Source: Letharia columbiana (lineage: Eukaryota; Ascomycota; Lecanoromycetes; Lecanorales; Parmeliaceae). Taken from it: a DNA stretch of 64,000 nucleotides. Numbering within the stretch: position 1 is the first letter of the stretch; each line of letters starts with the position of its first letter. The notes under the pieces are model-generated. The model did no database searches. It had not been told where the DNA came from and saw only the letters and a program-made list of their open reading frames with translations. The stretch is from the NCBI RefSeq assembly GCF_014066305.1, contig NW_023501047.1, forward strand, positions 434,001-498,000, in the 5' to 3' direction. Made by a program: the position numbers and the translations under genes. Below are positions 43,041 through 56,596 of the stretch, piece by piece.

Positions 43041-43353
43041 TTGTTAAGGGGCTATTCTGTAAGTTCCGTTTAAATATTCTGGGACGCGTCCTAATCTAAG
43101 ACCCAAACGGTCAAAAGTCGTACTGTTTGTAAGGACTCTACTAACATTTTCCCTAGGTTGGCAATTTCCCCTATATACAAAGACTCAGTCCTCACAGACC
43201 AACTTGTTTACGGGGACTTGACTTGGCGTGATAGCTGATTCTCATGTACATAAATCTATTCTTTCATGCAAATCATAGGGGCCAGGCCCTCTTGTGCTCT
43301 CATGACGTGTCAGCGGCTCAGTCGTTCTTTTCGCTCTTAGCTAATGTCAACTC
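43041..43353. other. Intergenic
   Basis: Short region after the adenylosuccinate synthetase gene. No gene supported. The overlapping plus-strand frame at 43244-43576 is a shadow of the Cys-rich minus-strand frame. Confidence 0.45.
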
Positions 43354-43602
43354 CTACATTGGCATCCGGACACGTTTCTCATTGGACTGCAAACAGAAGA
43401 TACGGTCTGTATTTCCAGTTGGATCTGGATCTGTTTCGCTTCGTTGGCTAAAGACTCTACAAGGTAGGTTGTGCTCCTCACATCGATCGCATCGTCCAAT
43501 GCAACTCTCTTCGTGGTGCCGAAGCCTAGGACTGCTGGGTGCATGGCGCCAGAGGCACTTGCTGCACTGCTGCTGATATGTTGCATGGGATTCTTTTTCC
43601 AT
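43354..43602 (-). CDS. Short Cys-rich frame, possible zinc-binding N-terminus
   Basis: 82-codon frame MEKESHATYQQQCSKC... with Cys spaced CxxC-x17-C-x3-CxxC-x6-C (CIGRCDRCEEHNLPC). This resembles a zinc-coordinating module but does not fit the Zn2Cys6 spacing exactly. The end of the frame loses protein character, so the piece may be the first exon of a larger gene or a fragment. An overlapping frame on the same strand (43347-43586) is its shadow. Confidence 0.3.
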   Translation of the reverse strand: MEKESHATYQQQCSKCLWRHAPSSPRLRHHEESCIGRCDRCEEHNLPCRVFSQRSETDPDPTGNTDRIFCLQSNEKRVRMPM

Positions 43603-43651
43603 TTCCTCGAACTTGGAAAAACCTTCCTTGCCCTTGGGTGATCGTGTATAT

Positions 43652-43994
43652 CTAGACTATTCGTGCCTTGGTGTTGTCAGGCGAAATTGACCAAGTGACA
43701 CCGCTCAGCTCACTCTCAGCAATTATGCGATTTGTGAAATCATCCGCGATATTTGCCTGGATGGCCTTTCTCGCACTACGGTTACTGGTAAAATACGGGG
43801 CAAGCGAGATGGCAGCATTGGCGGCTTGCTTTGTGTTTAAAGATATTGATTGACGAAAGAGTTTGAAAAGAAGCCCTGCGCCTGTAATTAGGGAATAAGC
43901 AAGATCGAGAAAAGGGAGAGAAATATCTATAAATACCGGTAGCAGTAAATTTGGGCGCCGACGAAAGCCCGGCTGCAAAAGCTTTCACTTGCAT
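43652..43994 (-). CDS. Small hypothetical protein, two exons, 95 aa
   Basis: Exons 43994-43937 and 43881-43652. The 55-bp intron has GTATTT and an ATTACAG acceptor with matching phase. The product begins MQVKAFAAGLSSAPKFTATG and continues AGLLFKLFRQSISLNTKQAANAAI before a hydrophilic end. The N-terminal part is basic and Ala-rich and could be an import signal. No family recognised. Confidence 0.45.
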
Positions 43995-44308
43995 CTTCTG
44001 AAGCTTCGCGCTCCCTACGTCCTCAAATTTGATTGCGTTACGGAGGAAATTTCGTTCACACGTTGGCTTGCCAGTGTTTCACCCGTTTCACCCTTGGACA
44101 GTCGGGAGTATGTCTCCGCAAACGGTCGTAGCTCTTTGGACTTCGAGTCATAGGTTGTGCGAAGGCCAGGCTGCTTCTGCTTCCACCGAGAAAGCGCAAG
44201 AAAGAACTGTTCATCCCGTGAAAATAGTTTAGGATATCAGACGCATGAAAAGTAATCATCAAGAGGGGTCACCTCCTACCGTCTTCGAGTCCATTGTGTT
44301 TGGGAGGT
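43995..44308. other. Intergenic
   Basis: About 310 bases between two minus-strand genes. Only short frames, nothing recognised. Confidence 0.45.
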
Positions 44309-46645
44309 TCACGAGGTACAGCATCGGGGGGTAAACTTTTCAATCGTTTGGACTTCTTCGATAACCAGAGAAACAGCGTCTTTGGCGGGGCGTTTCTTTT
44401 TGGGTCTTACTTTTTTCGTTTGACTCGGTGCCTTTATGTCTTCTCGACGCATGTCTTTCTCTAGAAGTGTAAGGACTCCGGATCTTTGGGGAACCTCACT
44501 GGAGTTCTGGACAGCTTGATGATATTCTCCTTCTTCAGTGATCCAGGAGCGATATTTTCGTAGATCTAAAATATCCTCCTCGATGAGCTCAACGCCGTCG
44601 AGTTTCATGGACTGTTCATTTGAAAACAAAGTAAGAGCATTCATCTCGTTCGTAGCCTTGGAGTCGGAAGGGGTATCATCGCAGATGTCAGCGTTGGCAT
44701 TTTGCACATAGGGTTGTAATCCCGTGAGCAAATTATCGCGCCAGTCCTTGGCGAGAATCGGAGAAGTTCTAGTCGCCAGAGCTTCACTGTCTTGTTCATA
44801 GGAACCTGAACACGCTATCCGGTCGACGAGCCGTACCCCTTCGACATTAACTAGGATGCGCCTGAGGACATATTCTGTCACCCCCCTAAATGCTTTGCCG
44901 AGACGACTTAACTCAGTCTCGGACAACTGAATCATCTTGTTCTTGCTTCGAAGGTCAAGTTCACGCGTAATGTGAGAAGAAGAAGTCTGAAGAACATGAT
45001 CCCTCAGCTCTTTAAGAAGACTCTTGATTCCTTCTTTCGTTGTCGGGGCTAGCAATTCTACAATTTCGAGGCCGTTGATGGTGTCGAAGTTAACACGACT
45101 ATCAAGAAATTGCATGGAGAAAAATTGCATCAATCCTCTGGCGCGGCCTAAAAGCTATCAAATAGAAAGAAGTCACATGATATATCGCGTATTGCGTCGA
45201 AATTTGGCTTATAAGGAAACCGCCTCCGGAAAGTCGTATTTGCACGATCAAATGTACCTTTCTGAGCGCAGAAGGCAGGCGAATATGTCTTTTCCTCGCC
45301 TTCAGGAGCGATCTTTTGCGCGAGTTGAGCAAGACGACACCAATCAACGGCGGCCCAGTGCAGGATATGTTCCGCATCATATTCTCCAAGTACAAGCCCC
45401 GACGCATCAAAGGGTTGGGCAAGACCCCAGAGAATCGGAAAGAGGAGTCGAAGCATCTGACAAGATCGCCTCTCGTACTTCAGACCCTTTTTACGAAGCA
45501 CATCCGCGTAGCACATCCTCACAAACTGTCGGACACTTGAAGGCAGTATGTGCCGACTCGATTTTATGAGTCCTTCGTTCTCGCTAAAGATGCACCGGAT
45601 ATTCCATGCGTCTAGATGGACCTCGCTGGTCTTCTCGTGAAACAGTCGTAATGCGTCGCAAAGGCCTTGGACTGCAATGGAAGGTGATTGGGAATGTAGC
45701 TGCTGCGCTCGTGAGGAAGGCAAAACTTGGTTAAAGGCCATTCCGCGAAGGACGGGGCCAGGAAGATGGCCGCACTTTTTTCGAAATATGCTTGAGAGTC
45801 CCGTAATTATACTCGCTCTTGGACCCTTTGGTCTACTCATATTCCAAGAACCCAGAATGATAGCCTGGTCGTTCTCAAGACGCTGAATCGATTGCCGGAT
45901 CCGGGCTTGAAACCACGAGGCTGATTCGATTACAGGGAAGGAGGCGGTCGAATGGTACGATCTGGGAACTTCTTCGCGTGCTCCAATCGTATGCACATAC
46001 AGGGCACTCGACTCCGCACTTGTACTCCTGAGTTCCCAGATGTCATCTGTAGACAACTGAAAGAAGTGTTCATGACCAGAGACTAACCGGCTGATCTCAC
46101 CAGCCAGGGAACCGCTCCCTGCCGATTGTGATTGCGCGCTTCCCACGTAGGTTCCTTGATCTACTTGACTGACCTGTGGATTCTGTCCGGGGCTTAGATC
46201 TTGTCCTCCCTCAACGCTATGGCCACGACTTTCTTCAAGCTTGATAACGTACACAGACCATCTGCGTTCTGCATATTGAGGCTCATCCACATTGATTGTT
46301 GGCAAAAGATTCCACATGTCTTTACGCCATACTGGTGAGCCAAGAACAGCTTGAACATCTAAGGGACGCGTCCTAGGATCTGTGTAGAGCCTAAAAAGGC
46401 ATTCTTGAGAAGCACAAGTGCTGTTCGCCACACTGAGTTGCCATGATTGAGGGCTCATGCCTGTGGCCTCAGCGAAGTCATGGGCATTAGGGAAGGCTAG
46501 AGCGATGCTAGCCGTTGAACGAATCAGCTCTCGATGCATATCTTGATAGTGTCGTATGTATTGTTTACATGATTCTGAGCGGGTTAGCAAGAAATACGTT
46601 TTTATAGTTTAGGGGTTTCATACCAGAAGGCAGCACGACGTCCAT
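44309..46645 (-). CDS. Large hypothetical protein, three exons, 725 aa
   Basis: Exons 46645-46624, 46574-45258 and 45147-44309. The first exon ends at GTATGA, with a CGCTCAG acceptor. The second intron runs from GTACAT to a CTTTTAG acceptor. Frames are open throughout. The sequence includes QYIRHYQDMHRELIRS, EPQYAERRWSVYVIKLEE, SWFQARIRQSIQRLENDQA and LRLLFPILWGLAQPFDASG, and ends in a Lys/Arg-rich segment (KKVRPKKKRPAK) that could be a nuclear signal. No domain recognised. An in-frame stretch upstream of the chosen ATG (back to a TTGCAG acceptor at about 46698) suggests that earlier exons may exist towards 46900. Confidence 0.6.
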
Positions 46646-47359
46646 CTCAGAGCCGATCGATCTGAGAGGGAGCGACGACACCCTAGGAATTTGAGGACTG
46701 CAAGACCGAAGTCAGTGTGTCACGCGAGTGAAAAGGAAGGATAAATTCCACCTGCTACTTTTCTTGTGGCTCTGGATACATTGATCTATGCCAGACCATG
46801 CTTCTGCCGTCACAGAAGGCCGGAGTTGTGAAAACTGCTGGCAACCGCTGCGTAGATGAAACCTCGCGTCCACGGTAGAAGAGGAGAGTGTGTGCGTGTT
46901 GCCGGTCAGGAGGGCCACGAATGATACTCCTATAGACTCTGCTCCTTACAATTACATCGCGGGGAGACGAGTATCAGCTTGAGAATAATACTCCAAGGAT
47001 TAGCCGTGTGTCTGTCTATCTTCGACATCGGTAACGATGGAACATTTATGTACAGACCGAAGGAGGGTTTTGAACGTAATGGCTGTATGACTGAGATTGA
47101 AATCCCATTAACAGCCACCAAGCCATCCGAAAATGTATGCAAACTGTGTATGAATGACCTCCTCTGACCTCCATTCAGAACTAGCATGCAGCTTCAACCC
47201 ATAAAACTCCACGCTCATCTAATAAAGATCCTGCGAGTAGAATGCAAGATAAGACAACGTGCCGGCCGCAAGCAATGTAAAGTAGCGTGGGTATAATACA
47301 GAAACCAGCAAGAATGCAATAGTATCACCCAGGCCTGGTAATCCTTCACAGTAGCAGCC
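46646..47359. other. Intergenic or 5' exons of the preceding gene
   Basis: Minus-strand frame 46918-46712 (MALLTGNTHTLSSSTVDARF...) could include an upstream exon of the 725-aa gene, but no clean splice junction can be fixed. The part nearest 47359 is the 3' flank of the C2H2 gene. Confidence 0.35.
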
Positions 47360-48743
<1,384 letters not shown>

Positions 48744-51700
48744 AACTGAATGTGGTGCGGGAGATCCTGAGCAATTGCAGCGGCGAAGCTTCGCGTTCGA
48801 CTGCTTCGTCGTAGCGTAGTCCTTTGGCCAAATGGTTGACTGGAAGCAGCTGCAGGGTGGAGCGGCACCTCGTCCGGAATTTTGCACCTATGGATACGAC
48901 AACAATCGTGGGAGAGCTGCCTCTTCCAAGAAACTTGTTATCCAGCAAGCACAGACGGTCCAACGAAGAGATGGTGGGCGAAGCCGGAGAGACGCTAGGT
49001 CTCACTATGTCTTGTAGCTGATCCGACAGAGGCTGACGCGTGCGGGCTCTGGATTGCAATATACCCTTTTGCATATGATACCAAGTAACCAAGGTAAAAT
49101 TTTTATTGACTCAAACGTTGAAGTTTCAGGCGCGGTGTCCCGGGAGGCTGTGGGTGAACCACGGGGTTGGAAAGTATACTGCAGCGTTCCGGAGATAGTC
49201 CCGGTGAAGGTTGGTTGATGATGGAGTCACGACTTCTCTTCGCGCAGTCTCTTTTAGTTGGGATGGGCAAGATTCACGGTGTCGTGTAGGTCTAGCAGCT
49301 GGCGCTCGTGATCACCCCATTAGCCAAGCAAGGTCAGTCGGCGGTGATGCCGCGCTTTGGATCAGCTTCAGGGTCTGGGATGAGCGCTCTGGACGTCGTT
49401 GTGTGTAGATATCTTTCCTTGCAGCCTGGTGGGGCGATAAGGGTTTTTCTCTTCGTTCTGCTCTGCTACCAGTTGGAGCTGAAGGGAGTGTGCCTCGAGA
49501 CGGTTGAGCGCTATTCGAACGCTGTCCTCCCCAAGTGTATGGCTATCGAACCTATTTCGATTTTTCTTGCGAGGTACTGAATATGCGGCTTTTAAGCCAA
49601 GGTTGAGTCTTCAGTGTAAAATTGGAGGATACGTTGGTTGTTGTCGATTGGTAACGAACGACTTTCGAAGCTAGGCTCCTGTGTAGCGCAGGGTCGGAGT
49701 TTTTGAATGTGGGGAGAGCTATGGGTATTCAGGCTAGATCTGGGCCCGCGATGTCGCTCTGCAGTTTGGTCCAAGCTGTTGCTGGAGTTGAGGCCGGGAA
49801 GATGTTGGTGTTGGGATCAAAGCTCTCGGGGCGGAGTGTGCACAGAGCTCGTAGAACTAGGAAAGACGATGAGGGGCTACTGGAAGCCCCTGACGTCGAG
49901 GAAGCAGGGGAATTTGCGGTGAAGTCGAATCAGATGTGATGGGGCGCCTTCTCCTGCTTCATTGGTCAAAGGAAAGCGGAGGTCCTAAGAGGGGCAAGCA
50001 AGCTCACGGAGATTGGATGTGACCCCGGCAACAAGACCACGAATTTCGTGGCTTGATACTTCCTACCACACTGGCAGCGACAATATATCGTACCTCACAG
50101 AATGATCACAGAGTGATGGAGAGCATTATCTTGTATCTACAATCAGTGTATCAGTCTATCGATAAAGGGTTTCATTATTCAGATGCATGTGAGTCGCAAT
50201 GTTGGAGATCTACTGTGCATTAGAGTATTAAAATTTGGGCTTAGCCGACGAGATGCAGGAGAGTGTTCGAAAATGCTTCCACGACCCTTCCACCAAGCTT
50301 CTAGGGGTTTTCTAGGGGCTCTCTAGGGGAAGTCCCCCCAAGGCTGCTAAGGCTGCTAATGCTATTGCCGCTCTAGCTGCAGCACCATTGTCGATCAGCA
50401 TCATCCAAGCAACGCTCGACTTCTTCTTACTAAATAGAACATATCGACATCCCGCTCCATCCTTGCGCAGCGTGGCATGAAACGCTTTGGGCTATCACTT
50501 TCTCCACTTGACCCTCTCATGCGAGGTCACCAATTCAGCATTCGCAGAAGCCATTGAATTTCTTGGACCACTCCAGCGTTAAACAATGAAGCCAGTGGAG
50601 AACATCTGTTTCCGAGATCATCTGAACTATCATCATTGATGATTGCGTAAATTCGTGGTGCCAGTCGTTCCGAAACGCATGACGAAAGTCGACCAAAGGG
50701 CATGAGGGCCAATACCAACATGTCGGGTCTGATGGATCTCCTCGGCCGTGTCTGTGAGACTGTGACTGTTCGCCTAATGACCCGCTGGCAGGCCGTGTCT
50801 GAGATATCGTGATACATATGGGCACTGCCGCTGCAGATCGCCCAGCTGGGGCCGAAACCCCCAGCACAGCCCCCAATAGCTCTGAAGATATGCGTGACAT
50901 GATTTGTTGGCGGAGGTAATCCCACGCAAGACGCAGAATCATAAGCATGCAATGTACTCGTACTCGGAGCAACCACAACGCACACTTCTGCACTCCCATA
51001 CTGAAGTTGGACTCGGAATGTTCTCATATGCAGAATTTGCCAGGCATCCTGCAAAAACGTTACATACGCATTATCACTTTTGGATCCAGTCACCACGCTC
51101 CAAAGTCAAAGAATGAAGCTTACCGGTAACTTTGTACTCCGTACTACCTTAACCACTGGAAGCACTGCAACCAGCTGCACAAATTCTCCGCTCGCTACAA
51201 CCTTTCCCCTTTCCAATTCCTATCAAAGTTGAAAAAAGGACCAGGGAAGCAAACCACGCCACTGACTGTCCGACAAAACTTACCCTCGGCGTACTTGTGC
51301 GCCTATTGGCTCTGTAATACGTTTACTTGTAAGCTAAGTGGGAAAAATCAAATACGACCTCGTCTATGCGCGTGGCGCCGCTCCCTTGCATCATGCTTCT
51401 TTGCCGCCTGCTGAGCTCGAGCAAATGCAGCCCGTCATTCGTAATTCGTAAACCGTAGTGGCCGACCGGCGACCTCTGTCCAATGTCCACCTATCAACCG
51501 CCAATCCTGCAATCTCGCCTGCCTTGAAATGTCATCCAGCCGGTCCGAGACGATTGGTCACGAGTTGCCTACAAGAGAGCTTCCCAGTGTTAACCGCTTC
51601 ATTCTTCATCGCCGATGCTCCACCGTTACGCCTTTCTGCACTACGCCATTCTGGGTAACTGGGAGCTTTCAAGAGGGTACCGTACAGCCAAAATCATGGC

Positions 51701-52513
51701 GTCCACGGTTCCAAGACCGGAGCATCCTCTTCTCCGCAGCGGATGGTCACCCTTACCTCCATTGTAGACGCTGACCGTTGGATTCTTCCTCTTCGTCGTT
51801 TTTGTTTGGTTAAGTAGATGTTTTCTGTAAAGAGAATGCAGCAAAAGTCATGCTAGAGAGAATTCCAATCCACGGCATGAGAAAGCTCTCCTTCTTTTCG
51901 TTCACGCATTTCCTGTGAATATCGACCGGGATAAGAAGACTCTTCCCATCAGAGGACATCGAATAGAAAGGATGAAACACACCAAAAGTACTTCTCTTGT
52001 AAAGAAAATAACGGGTTTTCTAGGAACATTTGGTGGAGAATGTCACCTTTCTCTGGCACCGCGCCTGAATCGTAGAACTTTTACAATTGCATAGAGGGTT
52101 TTCGCCCTCTACAAACGACGGTTTTGAGCAACAGGCGATGAAAGTCACCACTTTTTTTCTGGCGCCGCATAGGATTTCTACAATTTCATCATGGGTTGTC
52201 GCCCTCCATGCATGACTTTTGCTATATTCTCGTACAAGACGAACTACGTTTGCCTGAGGATATTTTGTCAATTCTACCACTTAGCTTTACCAGGCATCGG
52301 GCATTGTGATTTGACATATGGTAGAATGGTGACAGAAATCCTCTCTACTATTTCCTTTCTCCCACTCCTTGCTGCTCCTTGCTCTTTTCTCCCACGTGCC
52401 CGATATACATTTCGCCTACGTGACTTCTGTTTGAGAAATTCAGATTGCTCGCAACATTGTTTTCGGTGCTTTGTCCCTCGCTTGCTCTTGCCTTGGGTAT
52501 TCAAAACCCACGT
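48744..52513. other. Long gene-poor region upstream of the C2H2 gene
   Basis: About 3.8 kb. It presumably includes a long promoter and leader of the C2H2 regulator. At 50316-50345 TCTAGGGG-type words repeat, and 50338-50390 is a plus-strand coding-like Ala/Lys stretch (KAAKAANAIAALAAAP). A 189-codon minus-strand frame (50527-51096) lacks motifs. The dispersed repeat locus B lies at 52040-52225. No gene is supported. Confidence 0.5.
52040..52225 (+). repeat. Dispersed repeat, locus B (about 106-base units)
   Basis: GGC(A/G)CCG(C) words start at 52055 and 52161, preceded by GTCACC(A)CTTT-type sequence in both units and followed by a TTTCTACAATT or TTTTACAATT block. The end of the second unit, 52175-52225, matches 37265-37315 of locus A. 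Confidence 0.75.
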
Positions 52514-55111
52514 TCAGACACAAACGACCGTCTCGGCGCTTGGGAACTTGGCCTCGTACTCCAGGACTAATTTTGCTCCCCGTCCCGGTTCAATTTTGAC
52601 TTCCCAAGCCACCTCTCCACCCTTCTTCAACACCGCGGTCGCCCTTCCCCAAGTCTCCTTCCCTTTCCCTACAACGCCAGTACCAGTCTTCACCGCATCG
52701 CCCTCTGTTTTTAGGCCGAGAGGCTGGAGAACTTCCACTCTTAGACGGTCTTCCTCGCTCACAGGAATTTGATCGAGCACTGTGCCCTCGATTGCGCGAT
52801 TGGATTTAGTGTTAGTAATCGTGCAAGTCCGCGTGTAGACGCCACTGCCTTCTTTGGTGAAATTGAAAACGCCAGTTTGTGATCTTTTGACAACCGGTTT
52901 GGAATAGGTCACGTTGACGCTGGGATCGACACCTAGGCTGAGATGGAAGTGTTCGCCAGCGCTGCAGCGAGGCAGGTTCGTGTTGCCGAGGAACGAGCCG
53001 TCCAGCGTAAGCCCAGCTGGTCCTTTGAGGAGTGCAACGGATGAGGTGTTACGGAGACGGGCCTTTAAGAAGGCTGCTACTCGAAGTTTTGGGACGAGGA
53101 CATAAGACAGATGGACGTCTTTGAGATGTACCGACGCGATCTTGTGGCGACGTGTGGTAAAGCTAGGTGCGACCGTGCGCAATCCTGGTATTCCGTAGGC
53201 GGTAGTCAACCTACGCATATTCTGGGGTCAGCAGTTTTTCTCCGGAGTAATACAAATGTATTAAAAAGACAGGTGCAACAGATTTATAGTCGCGAAATTG
53301 GTCTTGAAGCTCAGATTCGGGTCTCGAACAGGGTGAAGCCTCTCCAGAATGAACGTACCCAGATTCAGTCCATTCGGATTCCTGGGTGCCAAGAGTAGGT
53401 AAGTCTGGTATAATGGTCTCGGCGTTACCGTCGTCAAGACCTTCGCCATAGCCGACGGCTCCACGTACGGTATCTTGTTCTTGTCGAGCCATGAGCATGC
53501 GCTTTTTGTTTTGTTGCTCCAACAGCATCATCTGCATCTGGTTATCCTGTAGGGCATCATTACGTTCCGAAGATGGAATTCCTGCGCTTGACGAGCCAAA
53601 GAGCGCTGAGTTGGAGCTGGCCACGTTTGATGTCGCATTACTGCTGCCGAAGAGACCGGCAGACGCACTCTGCTGCTGAGCGGCTTGGCCAAAACCTGCT
53701 TGGACTTGCGCTTGCTGCATTTGCTGTTGTTGCACGTATTGCTGCTGCATTTGTTGTTGCCTCTGCACATTCTGCATGGCCTGTTGCTGACCCTTGAAAG
53801 CGGCTTGTTGAGGGGCAAAAGACACTCCGCTTAATCCAAAAAGTACATTGCGAGGCTCGATAGATCTGCTAGCCACGTTCATTGGGCCTTTGCGCCTGTT
53901 TTCCATTTCGTAGACGCTCATTAGAGCGCCATTGGTGCCATCGGCTGTCCTTGAAAGCCCTTTACTAAGCCGTATATGCCAAGGAAGCATGGTTGGTATT
54001 GGCTCTCCAAGTCCTTGGAATGCAGTTTGAGATGTAGATAGAATAACCTGCGCATCTTTCCATGTCTCGGAGGTGGTGTTGCAGAATTCAGCGCGATATA
54101 TGATGAGACCAGAGCTGGCAACAGTATCCAAGGACAAGTCGTATCTCGGAGACCAATATGCCGAGTTCGTGATGTAAGAGACGGATAGAGAGATCTGGCA
54201 GGAATCCGAGGATGGTGATTCCAACGTGGGTTTTGTGAGGTTGTCAATTGATCCTCGGCGTGAGGATGCAGGGGTCAACTCGGAATTGGTGTCAAGACTC
54301 AGAGTGACTCGGTAGACGCGTCGAGGCCAGAATTGGACTCGCTCCTCCTTCAGGCTGCGTTTCGCATTCGACTTCTCTTGAAGTAGCTTCTGCTTCTTTT
54401 CAAGCTTCTTGGACTTCTCTTTAGAGGCCTTCCCCTTCTCCTTCACGGTGGCCTTTGAATCTTTGACCTGCCGCTTGAGTATATTGAACCGTTCTTTCTC
54501 CAAAGACTTGATCTTGTCTTCGCTCTCTTTGTGAACCTCGAACGCCTTCTTGCGCTCTTCACGATAGGCAGAGATGCAGCCTTTAAGGTCGTTGGGTCGG
54601 TCTTTCTCGAAACTTCGCCCGTAACTCTCCAGCATCGCTAAGCGGCTCGCAGCGGCTTTCTTCTCCTCGTTAGCTTCCATGACAGATCCATCATTCCGTC
54701 TCTTTTCATCTGCTAGAGCTTTGGTGGCATCTGACTCGGGTTCTGATTCACTCTGGTCGTCTTCCGACTCTTCGACATCGTCTTCAGACTCTGGGTAAAC
54801 ATTCTCATAAATGTCTGGATTTGGTATGAGCTCGACCATCATGTCTGTGATGGTGGCTGAGCCTTTGCCATCGACCTTGATCGAGGTTTCGTCTGCCGTA
54901 GGCGTGAGCCCCAAAATGGTTATTTCATTCGCACCTGGCTGCAGACGATTCATTTAGTCTCAGTTTAAAGCAAGAAGAACAGAGGACACACCTTCAGAGT
55001 AATGTCATTTATGTCTCGAACTATGTGCGCTCTAGTCGGGTAGAAAGTCACGTTACGGGTTTGCAGGTTGCGGACCGTAAACTCTTGCTTGTGGATATTT
55101 TCTTCAGCCAT
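52514..55111 (-). CDS. DUF4139 (mucoidy-inhibitor A-like) protein, 798 aa
   Basis: Exons 55111-54992, 54938-53359 and 53210-52514, all in phase. The N-terminus (FTVRNLQTRNVTFYPTRAHI, then ANEITILGLTPTADETSIKV) is the DUF4140 entry strand region. An acidic stretch (ESEDDVEESEDDQSESEPES) and a Lys/Glu-rich coiled coil follow. The DUF4139 core has VSYITNSAYWSPRYDLSLDT, then YRAEFCNTTSETWKDAQVILST, and the C-terminal part KRSQTGVFNFTKEGSGVYTR with ITNTKSNRAIEGTVLDQIPVS. A Gln-rich insertion and Gly-Leu-Phe-Gly-Ser repeats separate the core halves. The family occurs from bacteria to fungi; its biochemical role is not established. The split between exons 2 and 3 (ESG-LTTAYG) falls at a strong GTACGT donor. 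Confidence 0.87.
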
Positions 55112-56596
55112 GATGACAGTAGTCCTTGGATTCAAAAGCTATATCACAGCAGCCAAAAGCCAGAACGGACGGCCCGGCAGGCGTATCTTCAAATGCTGTG
55201 ATGGAATTCAAGGGTATATCACAATGGCAATGTGTGGACTTGAACTAGAGTATCCAAAGTCTGTCAAGTTGATTTGAAGTTATCAGACAGACGAGAGGCT
55301 TCAATTTGTATTCCAAAGATCAAATTAAGCTCTTTAGGCAGCAGATAGGCCTCCCTCAACGCAAGGCAACCAAATGCTGCTGGCTACATGCGAGGCAGAT
55401 TCCAGTAGGACAGAGATGCCTTGGTGGCCCCAAAGGATCTCCAGATCGGTTTAGAAGAGGGCGATTGTCCAGCAGACCGTCCAAATTAACATCAAACATG
55501 CTTCAATAGCCAAACAGTCAGACGGTCGCATCGAAAGCAACGTTCAAGTCATTGTGAGCCAGCAGGCAGAAGAAGCGAGGCAGAAAGCAGCGCGCTTGGC
55601 GCGCTAGCCACGCGTCAGACGTGGCTTGGAGTCTCCGAAGTTCCTCCGGAGATCCACTACTTTAAACTTAAAGTACAGTACTTTACTCTGCTTCCATCCC
55701 CCCTACTGGCTAGTCGCGCTACTAATCTGATTACTAAGTTTCTAGCGCCGCGTTTTACTCTGTTGGGTAGTTCCCGATATCTAGCCGACAGCAGGGGCTT
55801 CCCAGCCCGAGCACGGAATCGAGCGCATCTAAACCTTATGTGGGTTGGCGCGGCGCTTAATCTTGAACCTTGAGCTAGAAACGGAAGCTAACCTAGAAGG
55901 GTGAGGGAAGCGTCCGAGGACTGAGGCAACTCCTTTCTGTAAACTACTCTCGCTATTTGCGTTCGGACACCAAGCATCTCCTTAAGACTTGGATCCACTC
56001 ATACAGCGGGCTCATTTCTCAACATCTTTTTTTCAGGCTTTGAAACAATCTTCTTTGTCCACAAATAACGTACAACCGCCGGTGCCAAGCCCTCTACTTC
56101 GCCCTATTGGAGGCTGAATTGCCCCTGCATGCATCCTTCGGCTTTGATACAGCCTGATGTTGGAGCGAAGAATGCGATGCAGGCACTCGAAATACCAACA
56201 TGATCTGGCATTACCCAATCACGGGTGGTCGAAGCAATTGGTGCTTAAGTCTCATGTTTCTAATCTATCACGGCTGAATCCTGCACACGTTCTATGCCTC
56301 TTGCATCGTTGTTTCGCATAGGCAAACCGGTGGCAAGACGGTGACTTATGAAGGGAAACATCAGTCTCATTTCGCTTATAAAAAGCTCCACTTCTCTTCC
56401 ATCTTTGCCTTTTTCTCCTGACATAAAATATTCGCGAAACAGAACATCCAAAACCACTATCTTCATATCCATTGCCTGTTGACCCTTTGGAAGGTCGCCT
56501 TATCCCCGAGCCTCTCATCAGTATCCTTAGTGAAGCCGGGCCCTACTCTTATCATTCCTTTCTCATTATTGAATAACCAGACCCAGTCCAAGTAAA
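55112..56596. other. Intergenic region with clustered hairpins
   Basis: About 1.5 kb. Frames at 55068-55509 and 56033-56518 lack motifs. The notable content is the hairpin cluster at 55589-55684, entered separately. Otherwise nothing recognised. Confidence 0.5.
55589..55684. repeat. Cluster of five short perfect inverted repeats
   Basis: In 96 bases there are five perfect inverted repeats: 55589-55605 (AGCGCGC with a 3-base loop), 55607-55625 (GCCACG, 7-base loop), 55632-55652 (TCTCCG), 55658-55675 (TACTTTAA, 2-base loop) and 55670-55684 (AAAGTAC with a single central A). The last two overlap and are alternatives. Confidence 0.85.

Noticed and set aside
50527..51096. 189-codon minus-strand frame
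   Set aside because: No motif, no splice support and a composition like random translation; a second overlapping frame of similar length exists.
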